Assembly (NCBI GenBank): GCA_031265845.1
Contig: JAISCC010000122.1
Coordinates: 1-32,177, forward strand
Direction: 5' to 3'
Length of the DNA stretch: 32,177 bases
Source: Treponema sp.
GTDB taxonomy: Bacteria; Spirochaetota; Spirochaetia; Treponematales; Breznakiellaceae
The notes below the pieces were generated by a model, which saw only the letters and a program-made list of their open reading frames with translations, was not told the DNA's origin and searched no databases. Below are positions 22,593-30,317 of the stretch, in pieces; position 1 is the first letter of the stretch; each line of letters opens with the position of its first letter. Made by a program: the position numbers and the translations under genes.

Positions 22593-23885
22593 TCACTTTC
22601 CGAACGCTTGGTCAAGATCCGCGATAATATCTTTACTGTTCTCTATGCCGATGGAAAGGCGGATGGTGTTCCGCTTAATGCCCTGTTCGACTAGCTCCCC
22701 TTCGTTCAACTCGGAATGAGTGGTGGTCGCCGGATGGATGACGAGGGATTTCACATCAGCGACATTGGCGAGCAGCGAGAAAATTTGGAGCCGGTCGATG
22801 AACTCGTGCGCTTCTTTTTGTCCGCCCTTGATCTCAAAGGTGAAAATCGAACCCGCGCCGTTCGGGAAATATTTTTTGTAGAGGGCGTTGCTCGGATCAT
22901 CGGGGAGGGAGGGGTGATGAATTTTTTCAACTTTGGGCTGAGTTTTGAGATATTCGATTACCTTGAGCGTGTTCTGGATGTGTCGCTCCACACGCAAAGA
23001 GAGCGTTTCAATGCCCTGTAAAATAAGGAAGGCGTTGAGCGGCGCGATAGCGGCGCCGGTGTCCCTCAACAGCAGGGCGCGGATGCTGGTGACAAACGCG
23101 GCGGGTCCTACAACTTTGGCGAAGGAAACGCCGTGGTAGCTTGGATTCGGGTCTACGAGTTGCGGGAATTTGCCGCTCGCTATCCAGTCAAATTTGCCGC
23201 TTTCTACGATGAGTCCGCCCAGCGCGACGCCGTGTCCGCCGAGGAACTTGGTTGCCGAGATTACGGCGATGTCCGCGCCGAGTTCAAACGGACGGAGCAG
23301 GTACGGCGTGGTGAAGGTGTCGTCCACCACAAGCGGGATTTTGTTCGCGTGGGCGATGTTCGCAAGCCCCTCAATGTCGATGATGTTTGAATGGGGATTG
23401 CCCAGGGTTTCGATGAAGATCGCTTTGGTGTTGGGTTTGATCGCCTTTTCAAATTCCGCTAAATCAGGCTCCACAAAAGTGGTGGAAACGCCATATTTAG
23501 GCAGGGTATGCTCCAGCAGGTTGTAGGTGCCGCCATAAATCGTCTTCGCCGACACGATGTGATCGCCAGCTTGGGCGAGCGTCAAGAAGGTATAGGTGAT
23601 AGCCGCGGCGCCGGACGCTACAGCCAAAGCCGCCGATCCGCCTTCCAGCGCGGCGATGCGCGCCTCAAGTACGCCTTGGGTCGGGTTGGTAAGTCTGGCG
23701 TAGATATTGCCCGCGTCGGTTAAGTTGAACCGGGCCGCCGCATGAGCCGCATTGTGGAACACATAGGATGTGGTCTGATAAATGGGAACCGCGCGGGCGT
23801 CGGTCGCGGGATCCGCGTTTTCCTGCCCGATATGCAGTTGTTTGGTTTCAAAGCCCCATTGCTTGATGTTGGTTTTGGTTGCCAT
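22593..23885 (-). CDS. metY: O-acetylhomoserine sulfhydrylase (aminocarboxypropyltransferase)
   Basis: A 430-residue PLP enzyme of the Cys/Met metabolism family that makes homocysteine from O-acetylhomoserine and sulfide. Motifs include 'ARAVPIYQTTSYVF', 'IYARLTNPTQGVLEARIAALEGG', 'ETLGNPHSNIIDIEGLANIAH', 'VVDDTFTTPYLLRPFELGADI' and the PLP lysine Lys213 in SATKFLGGHG. The 'PNPSYHGVSF' insertion and the length of about 430 are typical of MetY rather than MetB/MetC (about 380-400). The ATG at 23885 has a GAGGAGA site 6 nt upstream. A consensus promoter with a palindromic leader suggests strong, regulated expression, perhaps by sulphur or methionine status. Confidence 0.94.
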   Translation of the reverse strand: MATKTNIKQWGFETKQLHIGQENADPATDARAVPIYQTTSYVFHNAAHAAARFNLTDAGNIYARLTNPTQGVLEARIAALEGGSAALAVASGAAAITYTFLTLAQAGDHIVSAKTIYGGTYNLLEHTLPKYGVSTTFVEPDLAEFEKAIKPNTKAIFIETLGNPHSNIIDIEGLANIAHANKIPLVVDDTFTTPYLLRPFELGADIAVISATKFLGGHGVALGGLIVESGKFDWIASGKFPQLVDPNPSYHGVSFAKVVGPAAFVTSIRALLLRDTGAAIAPLNAFLILQGIETLSLRVERHIQNTLKVIEYLKTQPKVEKIHHPSLPDDPSNALYKKYFPNGAGSIFTFEIKGGQKEAHEFIDRLQIFSLLANVADVKSLVIHPATTTHSELNEGELVEQGIKRNTIRLSIGIENSKDIIADLDQAFGK

Positions 23886-23912
23886 GATGGTCTCCTCAAA
23901 GTATAAATATTA

Positions 23913-23928
23913 TATGTTATAAAACATA
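23913..23928. promoter_or_regulatory. AT-rich palindrome in the metY leader (possible operator)
   Basis: TATGTT (23913-23918) and AACATA (23923-23928) are inverted around a 4-bp centre. Partial symmetry extends outward (TATTAT / ATAATA). It lies between the metY transcription start and its ribosome binding site. Confidence 0.35.
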
Positions 23929-23942
23929 CGATAATACTATGA

Positions 23943-23971
23943 ATTATACCATCCTATCATAATTATGTCAA
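23943..23971 (-). promoter_or_regulatory. Full-consensus sigma-70 promoter of metY
   Basis: On the - strand TTGACA (23971-23966), a 17-bp spacer and TATAAT (23948-23943) match the consensus at all twelve positions. AATACTAT, read on the + strand, flanks it at 23933-23940 and 23970-23977. A leader of about 50 nt leads to GAGGAGA and ATG 23885. Confidence 0.8.
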
Positions 23972-23988
23972 TACTATTGTGTAAGAAA

Positions 23989-24528
23989 TCAAAAATTCGT
24001 CAAATAACAAATGCCGAGCGCCAGAAGCGCTTTGAGATGCTCTGAATCGGTCTGTTTGAAAGACGCAAGTTGGCTGCCGTACCACCAAAAAAACCCCATT
24101 TGGGTGTCAATGCGGAACGTGTACTCGGTGAAATCCTCCTTATGACTCTGTATGCCGAAGAAAAGGTACGCCAATTCGTCAAGAATGCCATTGAAATCTT
24201 TCAACGCCCTTTGGTAATCGCCCTTTTCAATGTGATCAATAAACTCTGGCATCCGATCCTGCAATTTTTCCTTGCGGACCTCATCGGCTTTCTCCACCCA
24301 TGTTTTCTGGATCAGGATGTTCAGATTGCTCTGGAAATGTTCCAACCGTTTGTGAATCTCGGCGGGGTCTGTTATCGCAAGAAAACGTTTATAATCGTTT
24401 CCTATCCCTAAAACATCGGCAAACCTGTCAATCGTTTCAAGAGATGAGTCTTCCAGAAATAAAGCCGCCGCGATTTCTTGATACTCTTCTGGAATGGCGT
24501 TATTTATATGAGAAAAAGAGCTACGCAT
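23989..24528 (-). CDS. Conserved hypothetical protein, soluble and helical
   Basis: A 179-residue protein of unknown function. It is rich in charged amphipathic helices (EEYQEIAAALFLEDSSLETIDRFADVLGIG, EKADEVRKEKLQDRMPEFIDHIEKGDYQRALKDFNGILDEL), ends with an aromatic stretch (MGFFWWYGSQLASF), and has no signal peptide, so it is probably cytoplasmic. I recognise no domain. Two in-frame ATGs exist, 24552 and 24528. The first overlaps the best promoter spacer, while the second sits 5 nt after a possible -10 box, so I chose 24528. It stands just upstream of metY on the same strand, but metY has its own strong promoter. Confidence 0.7.
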   Translation of the reverse strand: MRSSFSHINNAIPEEYQEIAAALFLEDSSLETIDRFADVLGIGNDYKRFLAITDPAEIHKRLEHFQSNLNILIQKTWVEKADEVRKEKLQDRMPEFIDHIEKGDYQRALKDFNGILDELAYLFFGIQSHKEDFTEYTFRIDTQMGFFWWYGSQLASFKQTDSEHLKALLALGICYLTNF

Positions 24529-24533
24529 ACTGT

Positions 24534-24562
24534 AAGCTAGATCAAAACGCAAAAAGTGTCAA
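24534..24562 (-). promoter_or_regulatory. Candidate leaderless promoter of the 179-residue hypothetical
   Basis: On the - strand TTGACA (24562-24557), a 17-bp spacer and a weak -10 TAGCTT (24539-24534) end 5 nt before ATG 24528. No ribosome binding site is present. Confidence 0.3.
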
Positions 24563-24651
24563 GGCGCTGGCGAATTCGAGATTCCCTGGAAGTTCTATGA
24601 TCCGCCACGCTTCATTGCCGCAAAACAACGATAAAAAACGACTATTTCTTC

Positions 24652-24680
24652 TTGACTGTTTTTTCATATAACCTTACAAT
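24652..24680 (+). promoter_or_regulatory. Promoter of the amidohydrolase gene run
   Basis: TTGACT (24652-24657), a 17-bp T-rich spacer and TACAAT (24675-24680) are followed by an AAGG (24687-24690) 7 nt before ATG 24698. Confidence 0.65.
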
Positions 24681-24697
24681 AAGAACAAGGGTGCGGA

Positions 24698-25945
24698 ATG
24701 TCCGAATATACATTGTCAAACGGAATCATTGTTTCTTCTGCCAAAAAGGTTGAAGCCGGTTCAATCTTCATAAAAGACGGCAAGATTGCCTCAAGCGCAA
24801 ATATCCCCGCCGGCGCGGGTGTTTCAATAGATTTAGGCGGCGCGTCCATAGTGTATCCGTCGCTTGTCAATACGCACGATCACATGCAGGGAAATTATCT
24901 TCCCCGTGTGGGTCCCAGAGCGGGCTGTTATTATTTGAACTGGCTTCCGTGGGACAATGATTTAAAAGCGTCTGACACTTTTATTGAGCGCTCACACCTC
25001 TCGCGGGAAGACCTCTACCTGTTGAGCGCGTACAAAAACCTATTTTCCGGCGCTCTTACCGTGAACGATCATTTTCCCAGGTCGCTGAATGGGGCGATTC
25101 TTCCGAAACTGCCCATTCGCGCTATCGCCAACTACACTCTCGCGCATGAGGCTTCTTCCTACGACTTAAAATGGGGGGACGGCGTTGAACAGGAACACAA
25201 GCTGGCGGTAAAAAACAAATGCCCCTTCATCACTCATTTATCTGAAGGTTTTGATGAAGAAGCTATGAATGGCGTGAGAAATTTGAAAAAGATGAGAATT
25301 TTGGACAAGCATTGTCTGTTCATCCATTGCATCGGATTCAGTGATGAAGATATACAAGCCGCCGCAAAGGCAGGGGCAAGCGTTTCATGGTGCGCGGCTT
25401 CCAATATGTTTATGTTTAACGTCACCTGTAAAATCAGGAAATTTCTGCAAGCCGGCGTGAATGTCACCATCGGCACGGATTCTTCGGCAACCGGATCAAT
25501 CAACATTCTTGCGGAAGTGCGCTACGACAGGGAACTGTACCGTGAAATGTACGGCGAAGACCTTCCGGCGAAAAGTCTGTTTGAAATGACGACGGCTAAC
25601 GCCGCAAAAGCGTTCTGGATGGATAAAGAGACCGGTACGTTGGACCAGGGAAAATCGGGTGATATAATGGTGTTGAAGGCGAACGCCGACGATCCATTTG
25701 AGAATTTTGCCGGAGCGGATATGCGCGATATTGAACTGCTGATCCTCGCTGGCAAGCCGATCTATGGGGAGATGCGGTTTATCGATCTTCTGGGCGGGGA
25801 ATTGCCCGATGGATACGCCCAAATACGGGTGAACAACCGCCCCATGTTTGTAATTGGAGATCCTGCGGGGCATTATGGTATGTGCCGCAAAAAAATAGGA
25901 TTTAAGAAGGTTCTAGATTATCTGCCTTTTGAACCGGAGGTGTAA
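24698..25945 (+). CDS. Amidohydrolase / ATZ-TRZ-type deaminase-like metalloenzyme
   Basis: A 415-residue cytoplasmic metal-dependent hydrolase of the amidohydrolase superfamily. The small beta domain (residues 1-55 and the C-terminus) surrounds a TIM barrel with the expected ligands: His60 and His62 in NTHDH, His180 with Glu183 in 'THLSEG', His210 in 'FIHCIG', and Asp261 in 'TIGTDSS'. This arrangement is typical of deaminases of the cytosine/guanine/S-adenosylhomocysteine type and of atrazine-type chlorohydrolases. The substrate cannot be read, and deamination of a nucleobase-like compound is only a guess. It starts at ATG 24698. Its stop is directly followed by the ATG of the CNB-TPR gene, so the two are co-transcribed. 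Confidence 0.85.
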   Translation: MSEYTLSNGIIVSSAKKVEAGSIFIKDGKIASSANIPAGAGVSIDLGGASIVYPSLVNTHDHMQGNYLPRVGPRAGCYYLNWLPWDNDLKASDTFIERSHLSREDLYLLSAYKNLFSGALTVNDHFPRSLNGAILPKLPIRAIANYTLAHEASSYDLKWGDGVEQEHKLAVKNKCPFITHLSEGFDEEAMNGVRNLKKMRILDKHCLFIHCIGFSDEDIQAAAKAGASVSWCAASNMFMFNVTCKIRKFLQAGVNVTIGTDSSATGSINILAEVRYDRELYREMYGEDLPAKSLFEMTTANAAKAFWMDKETGTLDQGKSGDIMVLKANADDPFENFAGADMRDIELLILAGKPIYGEMRFIDLLGGELPDGYAQIRVNNRPMFVIGDPAGHYGMCRKKIGFKKVLDYLPFEPEV

Positions 25946-26962
25946 ATGCCAAGACTGTTGCAGTATAGAGCGAATTCTGTTATTTATTTTGAGGGAGACG
26001 TTGCGGAAAAAGTTTTTCTTTTGCAAGAAGGAAGCGTCAAACTCCTGCATGTAGATATTGAGTCGGGCAAAGATGTCAGCGAGCTTTTGTCCAAGGGGGA
26101 ATTTTTCGGCGTTAAGTCCGCGCTCGGTCATTATCCCCGGGAAGAAGACGCGATAGTAGTGCAAGATTCCACAACGCTGGCTTTTAGCGTTTCTGAATTT
26201 GAAGAGCTTGCCACGAAAAACGCCCATCTCATTATAAAAATGCTCAAAGTTTTTTCAACCCAGATGCGCAGAACCCATAAGCAGGTAGCCTCTCTTATGA
26301 ACAATGTCGAATCTCAAAACCAAACGCCGGAAGACGGACTGTACCAGTTGGGCAAATTTTATTTTAAAAATAAGAAGTACGTCTATACCCGGCACATATA
26401 CACCAAATATTTAACCTATTATCCAAGAGGGGTGTATACGGATGCGGTTCAGGCGGATTTGAACGCCGTTGTCAGTTTCATCGCCCGTTACGGTGACGGA
26501 GAGGGCGTAAAGCCGGATGTTGATGTCCCCGTCGGCGATCCGCTTGAGGAGATCGTGAGCGCCGCTAATCCGGACTCCGCCAACCGGTATAACGAAGCGA
26601 TGAATCTTATTGCGTATAAAAGCTATATGCCCGCATGTCAAGTGTTGAAAAAGCTTGTTGACGAAGGCGATCCCGAATTTGCTCCAAAAAGTTCTTTTGA
26701 AATTGGACGTTGCCTTTTTCTCATGGGCAAATACAACGAATGCGCTAAATACTACGCCCAGATGCTCGCCAAGCATCCAAAGCATGCTTCCGTTGGAGAG
26801 GCGTTTTTCTTCATAGGGCAATCTCACGAGAAAGCGGGCCACGAGACGCTGGCGGTGACTTTTTATAAGAAATCGCTCGCCGCTGTCAACGACAAAGATG
26901 ACGCCGTCTATATCAACGCAGTCCGCGCTCTTAGAAGATTGGAGGAGGAGGTACATGGCTGA
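25946..26962 (+). CDS. Cyclic nucleotide-binding-like domain fused to TPR repeats
   Basis: A 338-residue protein with two parts. Residues 1-115 form a CRP-type beta-roll ('SVIYFEGDVAEKVFLLQEGSVKLLH', 'SELLSKGEFFGVKSALGHYPREEDAIVV') plus the following helix (NAHLIIKMLKVFSTQMRRTH). The phosphate-binding cassette lacks the Glu and Arg-Ser of true cAMP binders (GVKSAL..PREEDA). Residues about 130-335 contain TPR-like helices ('YQLGKFYFKNKKYVYTRHIYTKYLTYYP', 'FEIGRCLFLMGKYNECAKYYAQMLAKHPKHASVGEAFFFIGQSHEKAG'). There is no DNA-binding domain, so it may be a sensor that docks partner proteins. GGAGG lies 5 nt before the ATG, and its 3' end overlaps the CRP gene by 8 bp. Confidence 0.85.
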   Translation: MPRLLQYRANSVIYFEGDVAEKVFLLQEGSVKLLHVDIESGKDVSELLSKGEFFGVKSALGHYPREEDAIVVQDSTTLAFSVSEFEELATKNAHLIIKMLKVFSTQMRRTHKQVASLMNNVESQNQTPEDGLYQLGKFYFKNKKYVYTRHIYTKYLTYYPRGVYTDAVQADLNAVVSFIARYGDGEGVKPDVDVPVGDPLEEIVSAANPDSANRYNEAMNLIAYKSYMPACQVLKKLVDEGDPEFAPKSSFEIGRCLFLMGKYNECAKYYAQMLAKHPKHASVGEAFFFIGQSHEKAGHETLAVTFYKKSLAAVNDKDDAVYINAVRALRRLEEEVHG

Positions 26963-27596
26963 TCTTGATCTTTCGGCTTTCGCTCGTTTTTCAAAGGATT
27001 TCGAGGCCGGAGAAATGATTTTTTCCGAATTCGAGATAGGAGAGACATTTTATTTTATCATATCGGGTAGAGTTCAACTTACAAAAGTCATTGGGGATAT
27101 TGAAAAGACCCTTGATATTTTGCAGCCTTCGGAAATATTCGGTGAAATGGCGATCCTTGAGAATTCGCCGCGCTCCGCAACGGCGCTGGCCCTTGACTCT
27201 GTGAAACTGCTGGAATTTAACAAGCAGAATTTCGATGCGCTTATGACAGGTCACCCTCAGCTTGCCTTCAAGCTGCTTAAAATGTTCACCAAGCGCATTT
27301 ACGATCAGAAGCGCAGATTTATGACCTTGATCCTTGATGACGAACAGGCGAAGGTGGCCGATGTGTTCCTTATGCTTGACGAAACTCAGCCGGATGTCGA
27401 CCGCACCACAATGCGCCGCGAGTTCAAGACCACGGCGGAGGGTGTCGCTCATTGGGCAGGCATGGACTCCCGTCTGGTGCGGGACGTATTGAACCGTTTC
27501 GCGGCTCAACACAGGGTCGAATTTACGCCAGATCACATTATCGTTAAGAATATTAGTGATTTTGAGCGTCTTGTGAATTCAAGACGAAGAAAGTGA
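26955..27596 (+). CDS. CRP/FNR-family transcriptional regulator
   Basis: A 213-residue regulator. The N-terminal beta-roll carries a textbook phosphate-binding cassette (FGEMAILENSPRSATALAL), so cAMP or another cyclic nucleotide is a plausible ligand. The dimer helix follows (QLAFKLLKMFTKRIYDQKRRF). The C-terminal winged helix-turn-helix reads 'TTAEGVAHWAGMDSRLVRDVLNRFAAQHRVEFTPDHIIVKN'. The ATG at 26955 is preceded by a very strong GGAGGAGGAGG and overlaps the stop of the CNB-TPR gene, indicating coupling; a longer frame to 26898 would lie inside that gene. Together the pair probably forms one sensing module, although its targets are unknown. Confidence 0.9.
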   Translation: MADLDLSAFARFSKDFEAGEMIFSEFEIGETFYFIISGRVQLTKVIGDIEKTLDILQPSEIFGEMAILENSPRSATALALDSVKLLEFNKQNFDALMTGHPQLAFKLLKMFTKRIYDQKRRFMTLILDDEQAKVADVFLMLDETQPDVDRTTMRREFKTTAEGVAHWAGMDSRLVRDVLNRFAAQHRVEFTPDHIIVKNISDFERLVNSRRRK

Positions 27597-27611
27597 ACGC
27601 TTTAACAGCGA

Positions 27612-27617
27612 TATAAT
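27612..27617 (+). promoter_or_regulatory. Possible -10 box upstream of the phosphohexomutase gene
   Basis: A perfect TATAAT lies 19 bp before ATG 27636 in the short gap after the CRP gene. No recognisable -35 stands 17 bp upstream, so activator dependence or chance are both possible. Confidence 0.3.
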
Positions 27618-27635
27618 ACGGATTTGGAGGAATAT

Positions 27636-29405
27636 ATGGAAAAAAATGCCGTCATAGCGGCTGCGAATGATTATCTTGCGAAAGAGAAGGACGAGCGGTT
27701 CAAGGCTGAAGTTGAGTGGTTGCTCAAAGCCGAAGATTGGAAAGAGCTTGAGGACAGGTTCTACCGTACGCTGGAATTCGGCACCGGCGGTCTGCGGGGG
27801 GTGATAGGCGGCGGGTTTAACCGCATGAATACCTTTGTGACGCGATCAGCCACCCAGGGGCTTGCGGCGTATGTGATTAAGGCTTTTCCCGAAAAAGCGG
27901 CGAAGGGCGCTCTGTCTGCGGCCATCGCCTTTGACAGCAGGCGTTATTCGCCGGAATTCGCCGAAAGCGCGGCGTTGGTTTTTGCCGCCAACGGCATTAA
28001 GACCTATCTGTTTTCCAGTTTGCGCCCCACGCCGGAGCTTTCTTTCGCCATACGGCAACTTGGCTGCGAGACCGGCGTCGTGGTTACGGCGAGCCATAAT
28101 CCCAAGCAGTACAACGGCTACAAGGCGTACTGGAACGACGGGTCCCAGATTGTTCCGCCGCATGACGCGGGCGTCATCAACGAAGTCAACGCCGTAACAT
28201 CCATCAAGGAAATCGACAGGGAAACCGCTATTGCAAAGGGGCTTCTCACGATCATCGACAAGGATATTGACGAAAAATACCAGGCTATGGTGCGGAGCAA
28301 GCTGTTCCGTCCGGCGCTGATTAAGGAAAAAGCCGGCGAAGTGAAGATCGTGTATACGCCGTTGCATGGAACAGGCGCCCTGCACGTTGAAACCGTACTC
28401 GGAAGTCTTGGGCTGAACGTCATCACCGTGCCGGAACAGCGCGAAGGCGATGGCGATTTCCCGACCGTGGCGTTCCCGAATCCCGAAGAAGCGCCCGCCC
28501 TGAAAATGGCGGTTGAACTGGCGAAGAAAGAAGCGGCCGACCTCGTTATGGCGACTGATCCAGACGCGGACCGGTTCGGCATTGCGGTGCATGACGGCAA
28601 AGGCGATTTTACCCTCATTACCGGCAACCAAATGGGCGCTCTTCTGGCGGATTACATCTTCCTTTCGCTCAAAGAGCAAGGCGAGTTGCCCAAAAACGCC
28701 GCAATGGTCAACACCATTGTAACAACCGGTATGCACAAGCGGATTGCCGCGCATTACGGGTCCGTCTGCATTGAATGTCTCACCGGTTTCAAATGGATAG
28801 CCGATGTGATGCGGAAGGCGGAGTTGCGCGAGATTCCTTATACAATCGTATTCGGCACTGAAGAAAGCTATGGCTATCTGATCGAAAACGAAATCCGCGA
28901 CAAGGACGGAGTTTCTGCGGCGGCGATGACCGCTGAAATGGCGCTGTACTGGCGCAGCAAGGGCAAGAGCCTCCTTGACAGGCTGAACGAATTGTACGGC
29001 TTCTGCGGCTATTGGCAGGAAATCGGCGTCTCCAAGTATTTCCAGGGCATTGAAGGACCCTGCGTCATGAACGGCATCATGGAGCGGTACCGGAAAGATC
29101 CGCCCAAAACCCTGGGCGGCGTTGAGGTTGAGAAGGTGTGCGACATCGGCAATTCCGTCATCATCTATCCGCATAATCCCGGCAAGACCGAACCGACGCC
29201 CCTTCCCAAGAGCGATGTGATTCAATTCTTTTTGAAAGACGGCACGGTGGTGAGCGCCCGTCCAAGCGGCACCGAACCCAAGATCAAGTTTTACGCAAGT
29301 TGTTGCGCCGAAGTTGGCTCCGGCGGACTGGACGCCGCGAAAGCCGAAGTCGCCGCAAAACTGGACGCTATCAAGAAGGACATACGCGCGGTTATCGGGG
29401 ATTAA
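27636..29405 (+). CDS. Phosphoglucomutase / phosphomannomutase
   Basis: A 589-residue alpha-D-phosphohexomutase that interconverts hexose 1- and 6-phosphates through a phosphoserine. All four domain signatures are seen: active-site Ser153 in TASHNPKQYNG, Mg2+ loop DPDADR (308-313), sugar loop GTEESYG, and phosphate loop RPSGTEPKIK near the C-terminus. The length of about 590 places it with PgcA-type phosphoglucomutases, so glucose-1-phosphate supply is likely. ATG 27636 has GGAGG 5 nt upstream; a TTG at 27624 overlaps that site and is not used. A near-full-length antisense frame is a shadow of this gene. The exonuclease gene starts right after its stop. Confidence 0.93.
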   Translation: MEKNAVIAAANDYLAKEKDERFKAEVEWLLKAEDWKELEDRFYRTLEFGTGGLRGVIGGGFNRMNTFVTRSATQGLAAYVIKAFPEKAAKGALSAAIAFDSRRYSPEFAESAALVFAANGIKTYLFSSLRPTPELSFAIRQLGCETGVVVTASHNPKQYNGYKAYWNDGSQIVPPHDAGVINEVNAVTSIKEIDRETAIAKGLLTIIDKDIDEKYQAMVRSKLFRPALIKEKAGEVKIVYTPLHGTGALHVETVLGSLGLNVITVPEQREGDGDFPTVAFPNPEEAPALKMAVELAKKEAADLVMATDPDADRFGIAVHDGKGDFTLITGNQMGALLADYIFLSLKEQGELPKNAAMVNTIVTTGMHKRIAAHYGSVCIECLTGFKWIADVMRKAELREIPYTIVFGTEESYGYLIENEIRDKDGVSAAAMTAEMALYWRSKGKSLLDRLNELYGFCGYWQEIGVSKYFQGIEGPCVMNGIMERYRKDPPKTLGGVEVEKVCDIGNSVIIYPHNPGKTEPTPLPKSDVIQFFLKDGTVVSARPSGTEPKIKFYASCCAEVGSGGLDAAKAEVAAKLDAIKKDIRAVIGD

Positions 29406-30056
29406 ATGCCGATTTTTGTGGAAATGGCTCCATTTTTCAGCGAAGGCGGACGGTTTGCCGCGTTTGACCTTGAAACAACCGGTTTGGACCCGAAAAAAGA
29501 CCGCATCGTGGAGATTGGAGCTGTTAAATTCGACAAAAGCGGCGTCATAAGTCGTTTTTCCATACTGATAAATCCGGGCGTACCTATGCCTTCTGGCGCA
29601 AGCGCGGTAAACAATATCACCGATGATATGCTGAAAGACAAGCCCTCTCTGGACGCGGTGTTTCCTGATTTCCTCCGTTTTATAAATGACGCTGTTGTTG
29701 TCGCCCATAACGCTCCGTTTGACTGCGGTTTTATCAATGAAGGGCTTAAAAGCCGGTATAAAACCGTTGCGAAAGCCGAAAATGAGGGGACAGGACTGTT
29801 TTTGGATGAAGAATCCCAATCCACGCAGGTCGTTTCGTGGGCGCCGCCTTTTCCCGCTCTTCCCAATCGTACTGTTGATACGATAGTCTTTGCGAAAGAA
29901 GCTTTCCCGAATATGTACAAGTATAATTTGCAGGATTTAGCCGCTTCTCTCGCCATAAACGCCAAGGACGCCCACCGCGCTGAAGACGACGCTCGTGTGT
30001 GCATGGAAATTTTTCTGCGCTGTATTCAACGTGAAATGGAGAAAATATCCCAGTGA
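29406..30056 (+). CDS. DEDDh-family 3'-5' exonuclease (DNA polymerase III epsilon-like)
   Basis: A 216-residue RNase-T/epsilon-type exonuclease. The three Exo motifs are complete: 'FDLETTGLDP' (Asp21, Glu23), 'VVVAHNAPFDCGFI' (Asp106), and 'DAHRAEDDARV' (His190 and Asp195), so it should degrade single-stranded DNA or RNA from the 3' end with two metal ions. It could be the proofreading subunit of DNA polymerase III or a repair/RNA-turnover relative, and sequence alone does not decide this. About 20 residues rich in Glu/Ser/Pro (about 125-152) form an insertion between Exo II and Exo III. The ATG abuts the mutase stop with only a weak GGGGA upstream, so translation is probably coupled. Confidence 0.88.
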   Translation: MPIFVEMAPFFSEGGRFAAFDLETTGLDPKKDRIVEIGAVKFDKSGVISRFSILINPGVPMPSGASAVNNITDDMLKDKPSLDAVFPDFLRFINDAVVVAHNAPFDCGFINEGLKSRYKTVAKAENEGTGLFLDEESQSTQVVSWAPPFPALPNRTVDTIVFAKEAFPNMYKYNLQDLAASLAINAKDAHRAEDDARVCMEIFLRCIQREMEKISQ

Positions 30057-30086
30057 ACGCATTGAAACGTCGCAATCGTCAACCCC

Positions 30087-30104
30087 GCCGTTTGCGGCTT
30101 TTGT
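30087..30104 (+). terminator. Weak possible terminator after the exonuclease gene
   Basis: GCCG (30087-30090) pairs with CGGC (30095-30098) around TTTG and is followed by TTTTGTT. The stem is only 4-5 bp and the T run is interrupted, so this is tentative. The rest of 30057-30317 shows no gene, only the palindrome listed separately. Confidence 0.25.
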
Positions 30105-30270
30105 TCCAAAAAAGAGGCGGCCCGTCTCACACAACATCCTAGTTGCGGGCAATAAAAGGCGTATCCAAGCGGATATTTTGAAAGAAAAATATATCTTTCG
30201 CATCTGATTGTCAAGCTGTTGCTAGAAAACCGCGAGGCGCGGGCGAATTTTTCTGGCGGCTCATTCGCGA

Positions 30271-30285
30271 CGGTGTCTGACACCG
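30271..30285. repeat. REP-like palindrome CGGTGTC-T-GACACCG
   Basis: A 7-bp perfect inverted repeat around a single T, in the gap between the convergent exonuclease and argA genes. Its 11-bp core GTGTCTGACAC recurs at 31778-31788 inside the partial Y1 transposase gene. Confidence 0.5.
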
Positions 30286-30317
30286 CGCTTTGAAGGACGT
30301 CAAACCGGCGGCGCTTT

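Noticed and set aside
27846-29819. A 657-codon open frame on the - strand
   Set aside because: It is antisense to the clearly conserved phosphohexomutase and start of the exonuclease, with no recognisable motifs; its length comes from codon bias of the sense gene.
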